Source of the DNA: Proteobacteria bacterium ST_bin16
Lineage (GTDB): Bacteria > Pseudomonadota > Gammaproteobacteria > Burkholderiales > Nitrosomonadaceae
Length of the DNA stretch: 33,475 nt
NCBI GenBank assembly: GCA_002083595.1
Contig: MSXT01000005.1
Span: 1-33,475 of the forward strand
Direction: 5' to 3'
The translations under genes were made by a program, and so were the position numbers. How positions within the stretch are numbered: position 1 is the first letter of the stretch; every line of letters begins with the position of its first letter. This document shows positions 7,699 to 15,577 of this stretch, piece after piece. The notes under the pieces were generated by a model, which worked only from the letters and a program-made list of their open reading frames with translations, had not been told where the DNA came from and searched no databases.

Positions 7699-10600
7699 GT
7701 GATAGCAAGAGTTGAATGGTTTTATCGGGAAAAGTATCGAATCGGTTTTCTTTTCTTATGCTTCTTATCTCAAAATTCTCTTGTTTATGGGTTTGAGCGT
7801 GGGCCGCTAACAATAATTGGTGGCACATCAATCTACAAATCAGATCCTCAAACCGCTTGCGAATATACTGTTAATACACGGCGAGGTGGGCCATTCTTTG
7901 CGGTGCCAGGCTCAAGTGATGCGGATGTTTTAAAAATATGGACCACGAACTGGCCAACTTCAGGTCCAGCGTCAGGATATGCATGTAACGTAAAAATATA
8001 TCGATTTTCCCCATTCAATGCGATTTCTGATCTCATGCAGGTACAGTGGGTTTATCCCGTTTGTAATATTGGTGATCCTGTCACTGTAATTACCAATGAA
8101 ACTATATGTGAAGTTCCTAACACCATTCCCGACAAGGGTGCCAACTCAGGCCAACCACAGGAAGGTTCATGCACCGGTAATCCGGTGAATACTGCGACTG
8201 GCAACAAATTTGCCGAAGAGATCGATATTGCATCTTCTGGAAGCTTGAGTTTTTCCCGCTACTACAACGCTAAGGGCTTATCTGGTAATTCACAAATAGG
8301 ATCTGCCTGGAGTCACACTTTTAATCACAACCTGTTTATCAATCCGGAAACTGTCACGGCCACACGACCTGACGGCAAGTTAGCGTATTTCCGGCTGACC
8401 GGATCTTCCTGGGTGAATCAGCAGGCAGGGGGTGATAGGTTGGTTCAAATCCCCGGCAGCGGCTGGCAGCTCACCACAACCGACGACACAATTGAGACTT
8501 ACAACACTACAGGCAAATTACTGGCCATCACCAGTCGCAATAATCGCACACAAATGCTGTCGTACGACGCTAATGGACGCCTAACCAGTGTCGTGGATGA
8601 TGTTGGTCGCGTACTCAGTTTCACTTACGATGGTTCCAGCCGCATCAGAACAATGACCGACCCGGCTAGCGGTATTTTTCAGTACGCTTATGATTCCATC
8701 GGCAACCTGACATCAGTCACCTACCCAGACGGCAGGGTTCGCACCTATCACTACAATGAACCGGCATACACCAGTGGAGCCAATCTGCCGAATGCATTGA
8801 CCGGCATCACTGATGAAAATGGCGTGCGTTTCGCCACTTATACCTACGACACTCAAGGACGTGCGGTGGTAACCGAGCATGCGGGTGGAGTGGAGCGCTA
8901 TGTGCTTGGCTATAGCACCGACGGCAGCCATACGCTCGTGACCGATCCGCTGGGCAGTCAATATACGCACAATTTCCAAACGATTCTTGGCGTGGCCAAA
9001 AGCACCGGTCAATCGCAACCGGCGGGTTCGGGTTGTAGTGCTGCTTCTAGCCACATCAGCTACGATGCCAACGGCAATGCGATCAGCCGTGCGGACTTCA
9101 ATGGCAATAAGACATGCTATGCCTACGACCTAAACAGAAATCTGGAGATCGCACGGGTTGAAGGCGTGAGCAGTGCCAGCAACTGCCCGGGCGATTTACT
9201 GGGTTATACACCCGCCGCCAACAGCAGCGAGCGCAAGATTATTACTGAGTGGCATGTCAACTACCGTTTGCCGGTCAGAATCACCGAAGCCGGACGCGAG
9301 ACCAGCTTTGTTTATGACACACACGGTAATGTCACGCAACATCAAATCACAGACACCGCCACCAACGACGTGCGCGTCTGGAATACCCATTATGTTTACC
9401 ATCCGGGTATTCCCGGCGTGATCCTGCAAAAAACCGAAGACGGTCCGCGTACCGATGTCGCCGACACCACCACCACGGACTATTACCCGCCGGATGCTGC
9501 CTGTAGCGGCGGTCACTTCGGTTGTCGCGGGCAGATTGTCAGCATCGCCAATGCGCTCGGTCACGTCACGCAAATTACACGTTACAGCCCTCACGGTCAA
9601 CCGGAAGAAATCATCGATCCGAACGGCTTGATCACGGTATTGACTTACGACGCCCGCCAGCGATTGCTAACCCGCGCGATTGGGACGGAAACCTCCGTCT
9701 ACCAATATGACGGTGCCGGACAGCTTAAGAAAATCACCTTCCCCGACGGCAGCTTCCTCAGTTATAGCTATGATAACGCGCATCGTTTGACTAGTATTGC
9801 CGATAACGCGGGTAATCGCATTCAATACACGCTCGATGCGATGGGCAACCGCACTAAGGAAGAACTGTTCGATGCCGGCAATAACCTGGCCAGAACCCAG
9901 CAACGCGAATTCGATGCGCTGAACCGACTGTGGAAAGAGATCGGCGCACAAAATCAAACCACAAACTATCAATACGACGCGCAAGGCAACCTCAAGCAAA
10001 TCGCTAACCCGCTGCTGCACGCGGTCAATTTCCAGTTCGATGCGCTCAACCGTTTGACGGAAACCACCGATCCGGCCAGCGGCTTGACCCGGCAAATGCA
10101 CGATGCGCTGGACCGGATCACCCAGGCAGCCGATCCGCGCGATATCGCCACAACTTATAGCTACAACGGTTTCGGCGATGTGACGCAAGAAATCTCCACC
10201 GATCGCGGTACCACGACCTATACCTATGACAACGCTGGTAATCTCATAATGGTCATCGATGCACGGGGTGTCAAACATACGTATACCTGGGATTCCTTAA
10301 ACCGCCCGACCAAACGCAACCATGCCACGATACCCGGTGTGCCTGGGGCAATTGCGCTGACCTGGAGTTACGATGAAGGCGCCAATGGTATTGGCCGATT
10401 AACCGGCATGACCGATGAATCTGGTTCCACTGGCTTCAGCTACGATCAGCATGGCCGTTTACTCACAAAAATACAAACCGCCAAGATGGTTAGCGGCAAT
10501 GGTGCAGCCATCAACTACATTCATACATTGAGTTACCAGTACGACAGCTTTGGCCGCTTAAACCAAACCACGTACCCATCCGGCACGCAAATCACCACCA

Positions 10601-12093
10601 GCTATGGTGCCGATGGGCGTCCGAATGAGATTCGTATCGATGGCAATGTGCTGTTGAATAACATCACTTATCATCCCCTCGGCGAACCGAAGAGCTGGGT
10701 ATGGGGCAATGGCCAAGCATATACCCGCAGCTTTGACTTGGATGGACGGCTCAGCACTCATCCGGTTGGCAACGACATTCGTACGCTGACCTACGATCCT
10801 GCCAGCCGCATCACGCAAACAACCGATACCAATCCGCTGTACAACCGCAGCTACGATTACGACGCGCTCGACCGCTTGGTCAGCCAGTCGGACAACAACG
10901 GCTTCAAACTGTGGGAGTATGACGCCAACAGCAACCGTACCCAAGCGCAATTCGGCGGCACGGTTTATCCCTATGCCATCGCCGGAACCAGCAACCGCCT
11001 GGCAAACGTGGCCGGACCGGTTGCGAAGAACTATACCTACGATGCTGCCGGTTATCCGCTGAGCGATGGCGCTACGGCCTTCACCTGGAATGCCGCCGGA
11101 AAACTCGTAGCTACGGTCAAAAGTGCCAAGACACACACCTACAAATATAATGCCCTGGATCAGCGCACTATCAAGAACGGCCCGCTGAGTCCGAAGTTTT
11201 TGTTCTTCTACGATCCAAACGGACAATTGATTGGGGAGTACCGGGACAATACATCGACGACTACGCCAATCGATGACTGGCAGGTCAGACAGGAAACCGT
11301 CTGGCTAGGCAACATTCCGGTCGCGGTAATCACGAAACCCGCTGCTATCAGTGAAATTCAGGTGTATTACATCCACGCCGACCACCTCAACACCCCGCGG
11401 GTGATCGTGAACCCAAGCAACACCCCGGTCTGGCGCTGGGACAACACCCATGCATTCGGTGCGAACCTGCCGAACGAAGACCCGGACGGCAACGGCCAAT
11501 TATTTGAATACCATCCAAGATTCCCCGGGCAGTACTTCGATAAGGAAAGCGGTCTGCATTACAACTATTTCCGCTATTATGAACCGGAGACGGGGCGGTA
11601 TATTTCGCCGGATCCGATTGGATTGGCGAGCGGGATGAATGTTTGGGGGTATGTGGAGCAAAATCCGCTGAGTTTTGTTGATTACAAAGGATTGTCAACG
11701 GCTTTAGTAGACCGAGACAACAATACAATATCAGTTACTTTCAAAAATGGTCAGATCGTTACTTATGCAGCTGGAAATAACACGATAAATCCATCAGGTG
11801 ATCCCAATAAAATAGGAAGTAATGGCCCTGCTCCGGCAGGCACCTGGCCTGTTCAGTTACCGATAAATACTTCCGGGGATATTAGGTATGGACCTTACTT
11901 CTGGCCAATAGGTGCAGTTGATGCACGAGGTAATCGCGCAGACATCGCACGCCAACGTGGTATCGGTTTACATGGAGGGCGTCGTAGCTATCAGTCACGC
12001 ACAGAAGGATGCATTCGAATGAATGATGCAGATATTCTTGAGTTGTACCAGCGCACCATCAACGATCCCTTGATCACTGTCGAAATTCGTTAG
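7699..12093 (+). CDS. Exported Rhs/YD-repeat toxin with C-terminal L,D-transpeptidase-like (YkuD) tip
   Basis: This 1464-residue polymorphic toxin starts at GTG 7699, chosen because AGGGAGG (7684-7690) lies eight bases upstream; the in-frame TTG at 7669 has no such site. Residues 1-31 form a Sec signal peptide (basic start, hydrophobic 15-24, VYG/F cleavage). Next is a cysteine-containing region (~32-155), a DUF6531-like segment (GNPVNTATGNKF, from 160), many YD repeats (~250-1150), and the Rhs core end: HADHLNTPRVI, FPGQYFDKESGLHYNYFRYY, DPIGL (1305) and NPLSFVDYKGL, closing at residue 1332. The last 132 residues differ in composition and end with LHGGR (His1425) and TEGCIRMNDADILELY (Cys1438), the HG...GCIR signature of L,D-transpeptidases. 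The tip would act on peptidoglycan in a target periplasm. No PAAR or VgrG domain is visible. An exported small protein follows five bases later. Confidence 0.88.
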   Translation: MIARVEWFYREKYRIGFLFLCFLSQNSLVYGFERGPLTIIGGTSIYKSDPQTACEYTVNTRRGGPFFAVPGSSDADVLKIWTTNWPTSGPASGYACNVKIYRFSPFNAISDLMQVQWVYPVCNIGDPVTVITNETICEVPNTIPDKGANSGQPQEGSCTGNPVNTATGNKFAEEIDIASSGSLSFSRYYNAKGLSGNSQIGSAWSHTFNHNLFINPETVTATRPDGKLAYFRLTGSSWVNQQAGGDRLVQIPGSGWQLTTTDDTIETYNTTGKLLAITSRNNRTQMLSYDANGRLTSVVDDVGRVLSFTYDGSSRIRTMTDPASGIFQYAYDSIGNLTSVTYPDGRVRTYHYNEPAYTSGANLPNALTGITDENGVRFATYTYDTQGRAVVTEHAGGVERYVLGYSTDGSHTLVTDPLGSQYTHNFQTILGVAKSTGQSQPAGSGCSAASSHISYDANGNAISRADFNGNKTCYAYDLNRNLEIARVEGVSSASNCPGDLLGYTPAANSSERKIITEWHVNYRLPVRITEAGRETSFVYDTHGNVTQHQITDTATNDVRVWNTHYVYHPGIPGVILQKTEDGPRTDVADTTTTDYYPPDAACSGGHFGCRGQIVSIANALGHVTQITRYSPHGQPEEIIDPNGLITVLTYDARQRLLTRAIGTETSVYQYDGAGQLKKITFPDGSFLSYSYDNAHRLTSIADNAGNRIQYTLDAMGNRTKEELFDAGNNLARTQQREFDALNRLWKEIGAQNQTTNYQYDAQGNLKQIANPLLHAVNFQFDALNRLTETTDPASGLTRQMHDALDRITQAADPRDIATTYSYNGFGDVTQEISTDRGTTTYTYDNAGNLIMVIDARGVKHTYTWDSLNRPTKRNHATIPGVPGAIALTWSYDEGANGIGRLTGMTDESGSTGFSYDQHGRLLTKIQTAKMVSGNGAAINYIHTLSYQYDSFGRLNQTTYPSGTQITTSYGADGRPNEIRIDGNVLLNNITYHPLGEPKSWVWGNGQAYTRSFDLDGRLSTHPVGNDIRTLTYDPASRITQTTDTNPLYNRSYDYDALDRLVSQSDNNGFKLWEYDANSNRTQAQFGGTVYPYAIAGTSNRLANVAGPVAKNYTYDAAGYPLSDGATAFTWNAAGKLVATVKSAKTHTYKYNALDQRTIKNGPLSPKFLFFYDPNGQLIGEYRDNTSTTTPIDDWQVRQETVWLGNIPVAVITKPAAISEIQVYYIHADHLNTPRVIVNPSNTPVWRWDNTHAFGANLPNEDPDGNGQLFEYHPRFPGQYFDKESGLHYNYFRYYEPETGRYISPDPIGLASGMNVWGYVEQNPLSFVDYKGLSTALVDRDNNTISVTFKNGQIVTYAAGNNTINPSGDPNKIGSNGPAPAGTWPVQLPINTSGDIRYGPYFWPIGAVDARGNRADIARQRGIGLHGGRRSYQSRTEGCIRMNDADILELYQRTINDPLITVEIR

Positions 12094-12098
12094 AAATT

Positions 12099-12599
12099 AT
12101 GGCTATAGGTTATCGAATAGTTTCAGGTTTTATTTTTTTGTTTTCCATTATTACCTGTTCTATGGCAGCAACGGCATTGAAGGAACAAGGTGCTTATCCA
12201 TCCCCTGGGAAGATTTGCACAGCTGTATTAACAGTGGCTACACAAGGTGGTTTTCTGCAGCTATCAGTTCAAAGCAATAATGGAAAATTGACTTATGTGG
12301 CAGACGATGTTAACGGTTTCTTATGGATAAACGAAAAGTCTCTAGTATTTTCATCCGGTCCAATTTACGGAAGACCTGGAATTTATGAAGTTACATGTAT
12401 TCATAAGCAACCATCCTTACGAATGCTTATTGGTCCCAAGAATATCAATTTATCTTACCCGCATGGAGCCGATTATTTTGAGTTGAAAGAGCGCATTAAT
12501 CAAAGACTTTACTTCTTTTATGAATCTGATGTTGATTACATTGATTTTAATGAGTTTCGTACAGAAAAAAACTTGCAGTCGATAGAGTTGATGTTGTGA
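12099..12599 (+). CDS. Small exported protein, likely periplasmic immunity protein for the Rhs tip
   Basis: I do not recognise the family. The 166-residue protein has a clear signal peptide (positive start, hydrophobic residues 7-20, cleavage after CSMA at about residue 23). It is not a convincing lipoprotein, because the residue before Cys20 is Thr. The mature part is mostly predicted beta-like with two cysteines (in GKICTAV and YEVTCIHK) that could form a disulfide in the periplasm. Its ATG lies five bases after the Rhs stop, and it is as A+T-rich as the toxin tip and unlike the Rhs core, the usual signature of a tip/immunity pair. A periplasmic location matches a peptidoglycan-acting toxin. 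Immunity function is inferred from position and targeting, not from homology. Confidence 0.72.
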   Translation: MAIGYRIVSGFIFLFSIITCSMAATALKEQGAYPSPGKICTAVLTVATQGGFLQLSVQSNNGKLTYVADDVNGFLWINEKSLVFSSGPIYGRPGIYEVTCIHKQPSLRMLIGPKNINLSYPHGADYFELKERINQRLYFFYESDVDYIDFNEFRTEKNLQSIELML

Positions 12600-12671
12600 T
12601 AATTTTGGAAAATAAACAACCAAGCCATCCAGGATCAATAATGCCAAGAGGTGCAAAACCCCTTTTAGTCC

Positions 12672-12962
12672 ATGAGAATTCCAAAAAATCCACTTGTACT
12701 ACTCGCAGTAAGTATGTTTATTGCTTTAAGCACTATCTTGATTGAAAGATCATTTTGGCATATTGGCTATTCTGATTATTTGCTACTGCTGAGTATTTTC
12801 GCTTTGATGCACACCGTCGTTAGTACCGTGATAATCATAGCTAATCCAGGCAAACTTCTGTTGCGACTGGGAGCGATAGTCATATTTATCATTGGTCAAC
12901 GGTGGTTCATTGAGCTAATTGCAATGGTAATAATTTGGCAGGTTCGCGAATTTGCGCCATAG
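12672..12962 (+). CDS. Small three-helix inner-membrane protein of unknown function
   Basis: The 96-residue protein has three hydrophobic stretches, at about 8-25, 34-55 and 64-90, with short charged loops, so it should span the inner membrane three times. I do not recognise a family. It lies 72 bases after the presumed immunity gene, on the same strand and with the same A+T-rich composition. It could be an accessory or second immunity factor, a leftover from an earlier tip, or an unrelated small membrane protein. No strong ribosome-binding site precedes the ATG. The coherent hydrophobic pattern argues that it is a real gene. Confidence 0.55.
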   Translation: MRIPKNPLVLLAVSMFIALSTILIERSFWHIGYSDYLLLLSIFALMHTVVSTVIIIANPGKLLLRLGAIVIFIIGQRWFIELIAMVIIWQVREFAP

Positions 12963-13145
12963 TAGAGTAGCTAGGATAAGCTTGCAACATCCAGAATTCA
13001 CGTAATAACATCTTGAAGTAGTCTCTTCGATCTGAATAACTTGAAAGAAGATTAAAGTGTAAGAAATTAACTGCGGTTTGAAGAAGTCATGGCTGCAGAC
13101 GGTGTTTCGCTGATCTACCTTGCGATTTACAATTACAAGCAAACG

Positions 13146-13174
13146 GTGTCAATCCGGTTTCAAATCTGTATACT
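13146..13174 (+). promoter_or_regulatory. Putative promoter of the sdhB-sdhE-gltA cluster
   Basis: TATACT (13169-13174, five of six) lies 17 bases after GTGTCA (13146-13151, four of six). This would give a leader of about 55 bases before sdhB. A promoter here makes sense because sdhB lacks its usual upstream sdhCDA genes and is instead preceded by the Rhs locus. Confidence 0.5.
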
Positions 13175-13236
13175 TTGCAGTGTTCTGAGTTGTTTCTATC
13201 GATTTAAGCCGTATTCAAACCATCCGGAGCCAGCCC

Positions 13237-13932
13237 ATGAAGTTTTCGATTTACCGCTACGATCCCGATAAAGATGAAAAACCTTACTTGCAGGATTACG
13301 ACATCCCGCTGGCGGCGACCGATAAGATGTTGCTGGATGCGTTGCTGCGCATTAAATCGATCGATGACAGTTTGAGTCTGCGCCGTTCCTGCCGCGAGGG
13401 GGTGTGCGGTTCGGATGCGATGAATATCAACGGGCGCAATGGGTTGGCGTGCATTACGCCGATCCGCAGTCTGAAAGAGCCGGTGGAGATACGGCCGTTG
13501 CCCGGATTGCCGGTGATTCGCGATTTGATCGTGGATATGACGCAATTCTTTCAACAGTACCATTCGATCAAACCTTATTTGATCAACAACGATCCGCCGC
13601 CTGAAACGGAGCGGTTGCAATCGCCGGAGGAAAGAGCGGCATTGGATGGCGTTTATGAGTGCATTTTATGCGCGTGCTGCACCACTTCCTGTCCATCGTT
13701 CTGGTGGAATCCGGATAAATTCGTCGGTCCGGCGGGGTTGCTTCAGGCCTACCGGTTCTTGGCCGATAGCCGTGATCAAGCGACCGCTGAACGGCTGGAT
13801 AATCTGGAAGATCCTTACCGGCTGTTTCGCTGCCATTCCATCATGAATTGCGCCGATGCCTGTCCGAAAGGCTTGAATCCTACCGAGGCAATCGGCAAAA
13901 TCAAGGACATGATGGTCAAAAGAACGGTATGA
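13237..13932 (+). CDS. sdhB: Succinate dehydrogenase iron-sulfur subunit
   Basis: This 231-residue subunit carries electrons from the flavoprotein to the quinone site of respiratory complex II at the inner membrane. The [2Fe-2S] ligand set is Cys52, Cys57, Asp60 and Cys72 in SCREGVCGSDAMN...LAC, matching the E. coli pattern. The C-terminal ferredoxin domain has CILCACCTTSCP and CHSIMNCADACPKGLNP for the [4Fe-4S] and [3Fe-4S] clusters. GGAG (13226-13229) sits seven bases before the ATG. The stop overlaps the sdhE start in ATGA. The oddity is the neighbourhood: sdhC, sdhD and sdhA, normally directly upstream, are absent for at least 13 kb. Confidence 0.96.
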   Translation: MKFSIYRYDPDKDEKPYLQDYDIPLAATDKMLLDALLRIKSIDDSLSLRRSCREGVCGSDAMNINGRNGLACITPIRSLKEPVEIRPLPGLPVIRDLIVDMTQFFQQYHSIKPYLINNDPPPETERLQSPEERAALDGVYECILCACCTTSCPSFWWNPDKFVGPAGLLQAYRFLADSRDQATAERLDNLEDPYRLFRCHSIMNCADACPKGLNPTEAIGKIKDMMVKRTV

Positions 13933-14162
13933 AGGAATTCGAACGCGCCCGCTGGCGCTGCCGGCGTGGCCTGCTCGAATTGGATATTATTTTGCAGCGT
14001 TTTATGGATCAGCATTACGCGCAATTGGATCAGCAAGGACTGGAGCAATTTGAACGATTACTGTCCTTACCGGATAATGACCTGTGGGATTTGATCGCAG
14101 CAAAACAAATCAACCGCGATAGTGACTTGCAGGCAGTTTTGGAATTACTACAAAAGAGTTAG
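13929..14162 (+). CDS. sdhE: Succinate dehydrogenase flavinylation factor SdhE
   Basis: This 77-residue protein promotes covalent attachment of FAD to SdhA. The signature RGLLE (residues 13-17, the RGxxE motif) follows the typical start KEFERARWRCR, and the C-terminal half contains DNDLWDLI as in the SdhE/YgfY family. The ATG at 13929 overlaps the sdhB stop by four bases, implying translational coupling. Its client SdhA is not encoded in this window. The frame is open further upstream inside sdhB, but the overlap start gives the family length. Confidence 0.93.
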   Translation: MKEFERARWRCRRGLLELDIILQRFMDQHYAQLDQQGLEQFERLLSLPDNDLWDLIAAKQINRDSDLQAVLELLQKS

Positions 14163-14246
14163 GTTTCCGATGGTATTCTGACAGCTCTGGAACCTGATAA
14201 CAGTGCATACTCATCAAATCATACGCAACACAAGTGGAGAAGTCAT

Positions 14247-15548
14247 ATGGCACAAAAAGGCACAGCGACTCTGAATCTGAATAACGGCAGCGCGCCAATC
14301 GAGCTGCCGGTTTTATCCGGAACTATGGGCCCGGATGTGATCGATATCCGTAAGCTGCACGCACAGAGTGGCTTGTTTACTTATGATCCCGGTTTTTTGT
14401 CGACCGCGAGCAATAGCTCGACGATTACCTTCATCGACGGTGACAAGGGCATATTGCTGTATCGCGGCTATCCAATTGAACAGTTGGCGCTGCATTGCGA
14501 TTTTATCGATGTTTGCTATTTATTGCTGCATGGCGAATTACCGGCGCCTGAGCAGAAGAAAACCTTTGATGCCGCAATCAAAAGCCATTCGATGTTGCAC
14601 GAACAACTGGTGCGGTTTTATAGCGGATTCCGCCGTGACGCTCATCCAATGGCGGTGATGGTCGGCGTGGTTGGTGCATTGTCGGCGTTTTATCATGATG
14701 CATTGAATATTTCCGATCCGTCGCATCGCGAACAATCCGCATTCCGCTTAATCGCCAAATTGCCGACGATTACCGCAATGGCGTACAAATACAATATCGG
14801 GCAACCGTATGTTTATCCGCAGAATAGCCTGAGTTACGCGGAGAATTTCCTGCACATGATGTTTTCCGTGCCGACGGAAAAATACGAAGCTAATCCCGTC
14901 ATTGTGCGCGCATTAGACCGGATTCTGATTTTGCACGCCGATCATGAGCAAAATGCATCCACTTCGACTGTGCGTCTGGCGGGTTCCAGCGGCGCTAATC
15001 CGTTTGCTTGCATCTCCGCCGGTATTTCCTGCCTGTGGGGGCCTGCGCATGGCGGTGCGAACGAAGCTTGCCTGCATATGCTGGAGGAAATCGGCGATGT
15101 GTCGCGCATCGATGAATTCATCCGGCGTGCTAAAAACAAAGAGGATAATTACCGGCTCATGGGATTTGGCCACCGGGTTTATAAGAACATGGACCCGCGT
15201 GCGAAACTGATGCGCGAAACCTGTCACGAAGTATTGAATGAGCTTGGGTTACAAAACGACCGCTTGTTCAAACTGGCATTGCAACTGGAAAAAATCGCTT
15301 TGGAAGACGACTATTTCATTTCACGCAAGCTCTACCCGAACGTCGATTTTTATTCCGGTATTGTGCAGCGCGCATTAGGCATTCCGACCAGCATGTTTAC
15401 CGCGATTTTCGCGATGGCGCGTACCGTTGGCTGGGTGGCGCAATGGAGTGAAATGGTGTCCGATCCGGATTATAAAATCGGGCGTCCGCGTCAGCTCTAT
15501 ACCGGCACGACGATGCGCGATGTGCCCAGTTCGTACATTAAAAAATAG
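14247..15548 (+). CDS. gltA: Citrate synthase (type II)
   Basis: The enzyme condenses acetyl-CoA and oxaloacetate to citrate at the entry of the TCA cycle. The 433-residue protein has the catalytic triad in standard contexts: His268 in GPAHGGANEA, His309 in GFGHRVYKN and Asp367 in VDFYSGI. The N-terminal extension and length match the hexameric, NADH-sensitive Gram-negative type. GGAGA (14236-14240) precedes the ATG by six bases. It follows sdhE after 84 bases and precedes sucA by 29, so all are probably in one transcript. I see no terminator between them. Confidence 0.97.
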   Translation: MAQKGTATLNLNNGSAPIELPVLSGTMGPDVIDIRKLHAQSGLFTYDPGFLSTASNSSTITFIDGDKGILLYRGYPIEQLALHCDFIDVCYLLLHGELPAPEQKKTFDAAIKSHSMLHEQLVRFYSGFRRDAHPMAVMVGVVGALSAFYHDALNISDPSHREQSAFRLIAKLPTITAMAYKYNIGQPYVYPQNSLSYAENFLHMMFSVPTEKYEANPVIVRALDRILILHADHEQNASTSTVRLAGSSGANPFACISAGISCLWGPAHGGANEACLHMLEEIGDVSRIDEFIRRAKNKEDNYRLMGFGHRVYKNMDPRAKLMRETCHEVLNELGLQNDRLFKLALQLEKIALEDDYFISRKLYPNVDFYSGIVQRALGIPTSMFTAIFAMARTVGWVAQWSEMVSDPDYKIGRPRQLYTGTTMRDVPSSYIKK

Positions 15549-15577
15549 CCGTTCATTTATTCGAGGCTGCTGACCTT

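Noticed and set aside
8560..11160. Many short recurring sequences in the Rhs gene, checked as a repeat array or CRISPR
   Set aside because: They are degenerate YD-repeat codons at irregular spacing in one open frame, not identical repeats with spacers.
13089..13271. 60-codon open frame before sdhB
   Set aside because: It overlaps the sdhB start and the likely promoter and resembles no protein I know.
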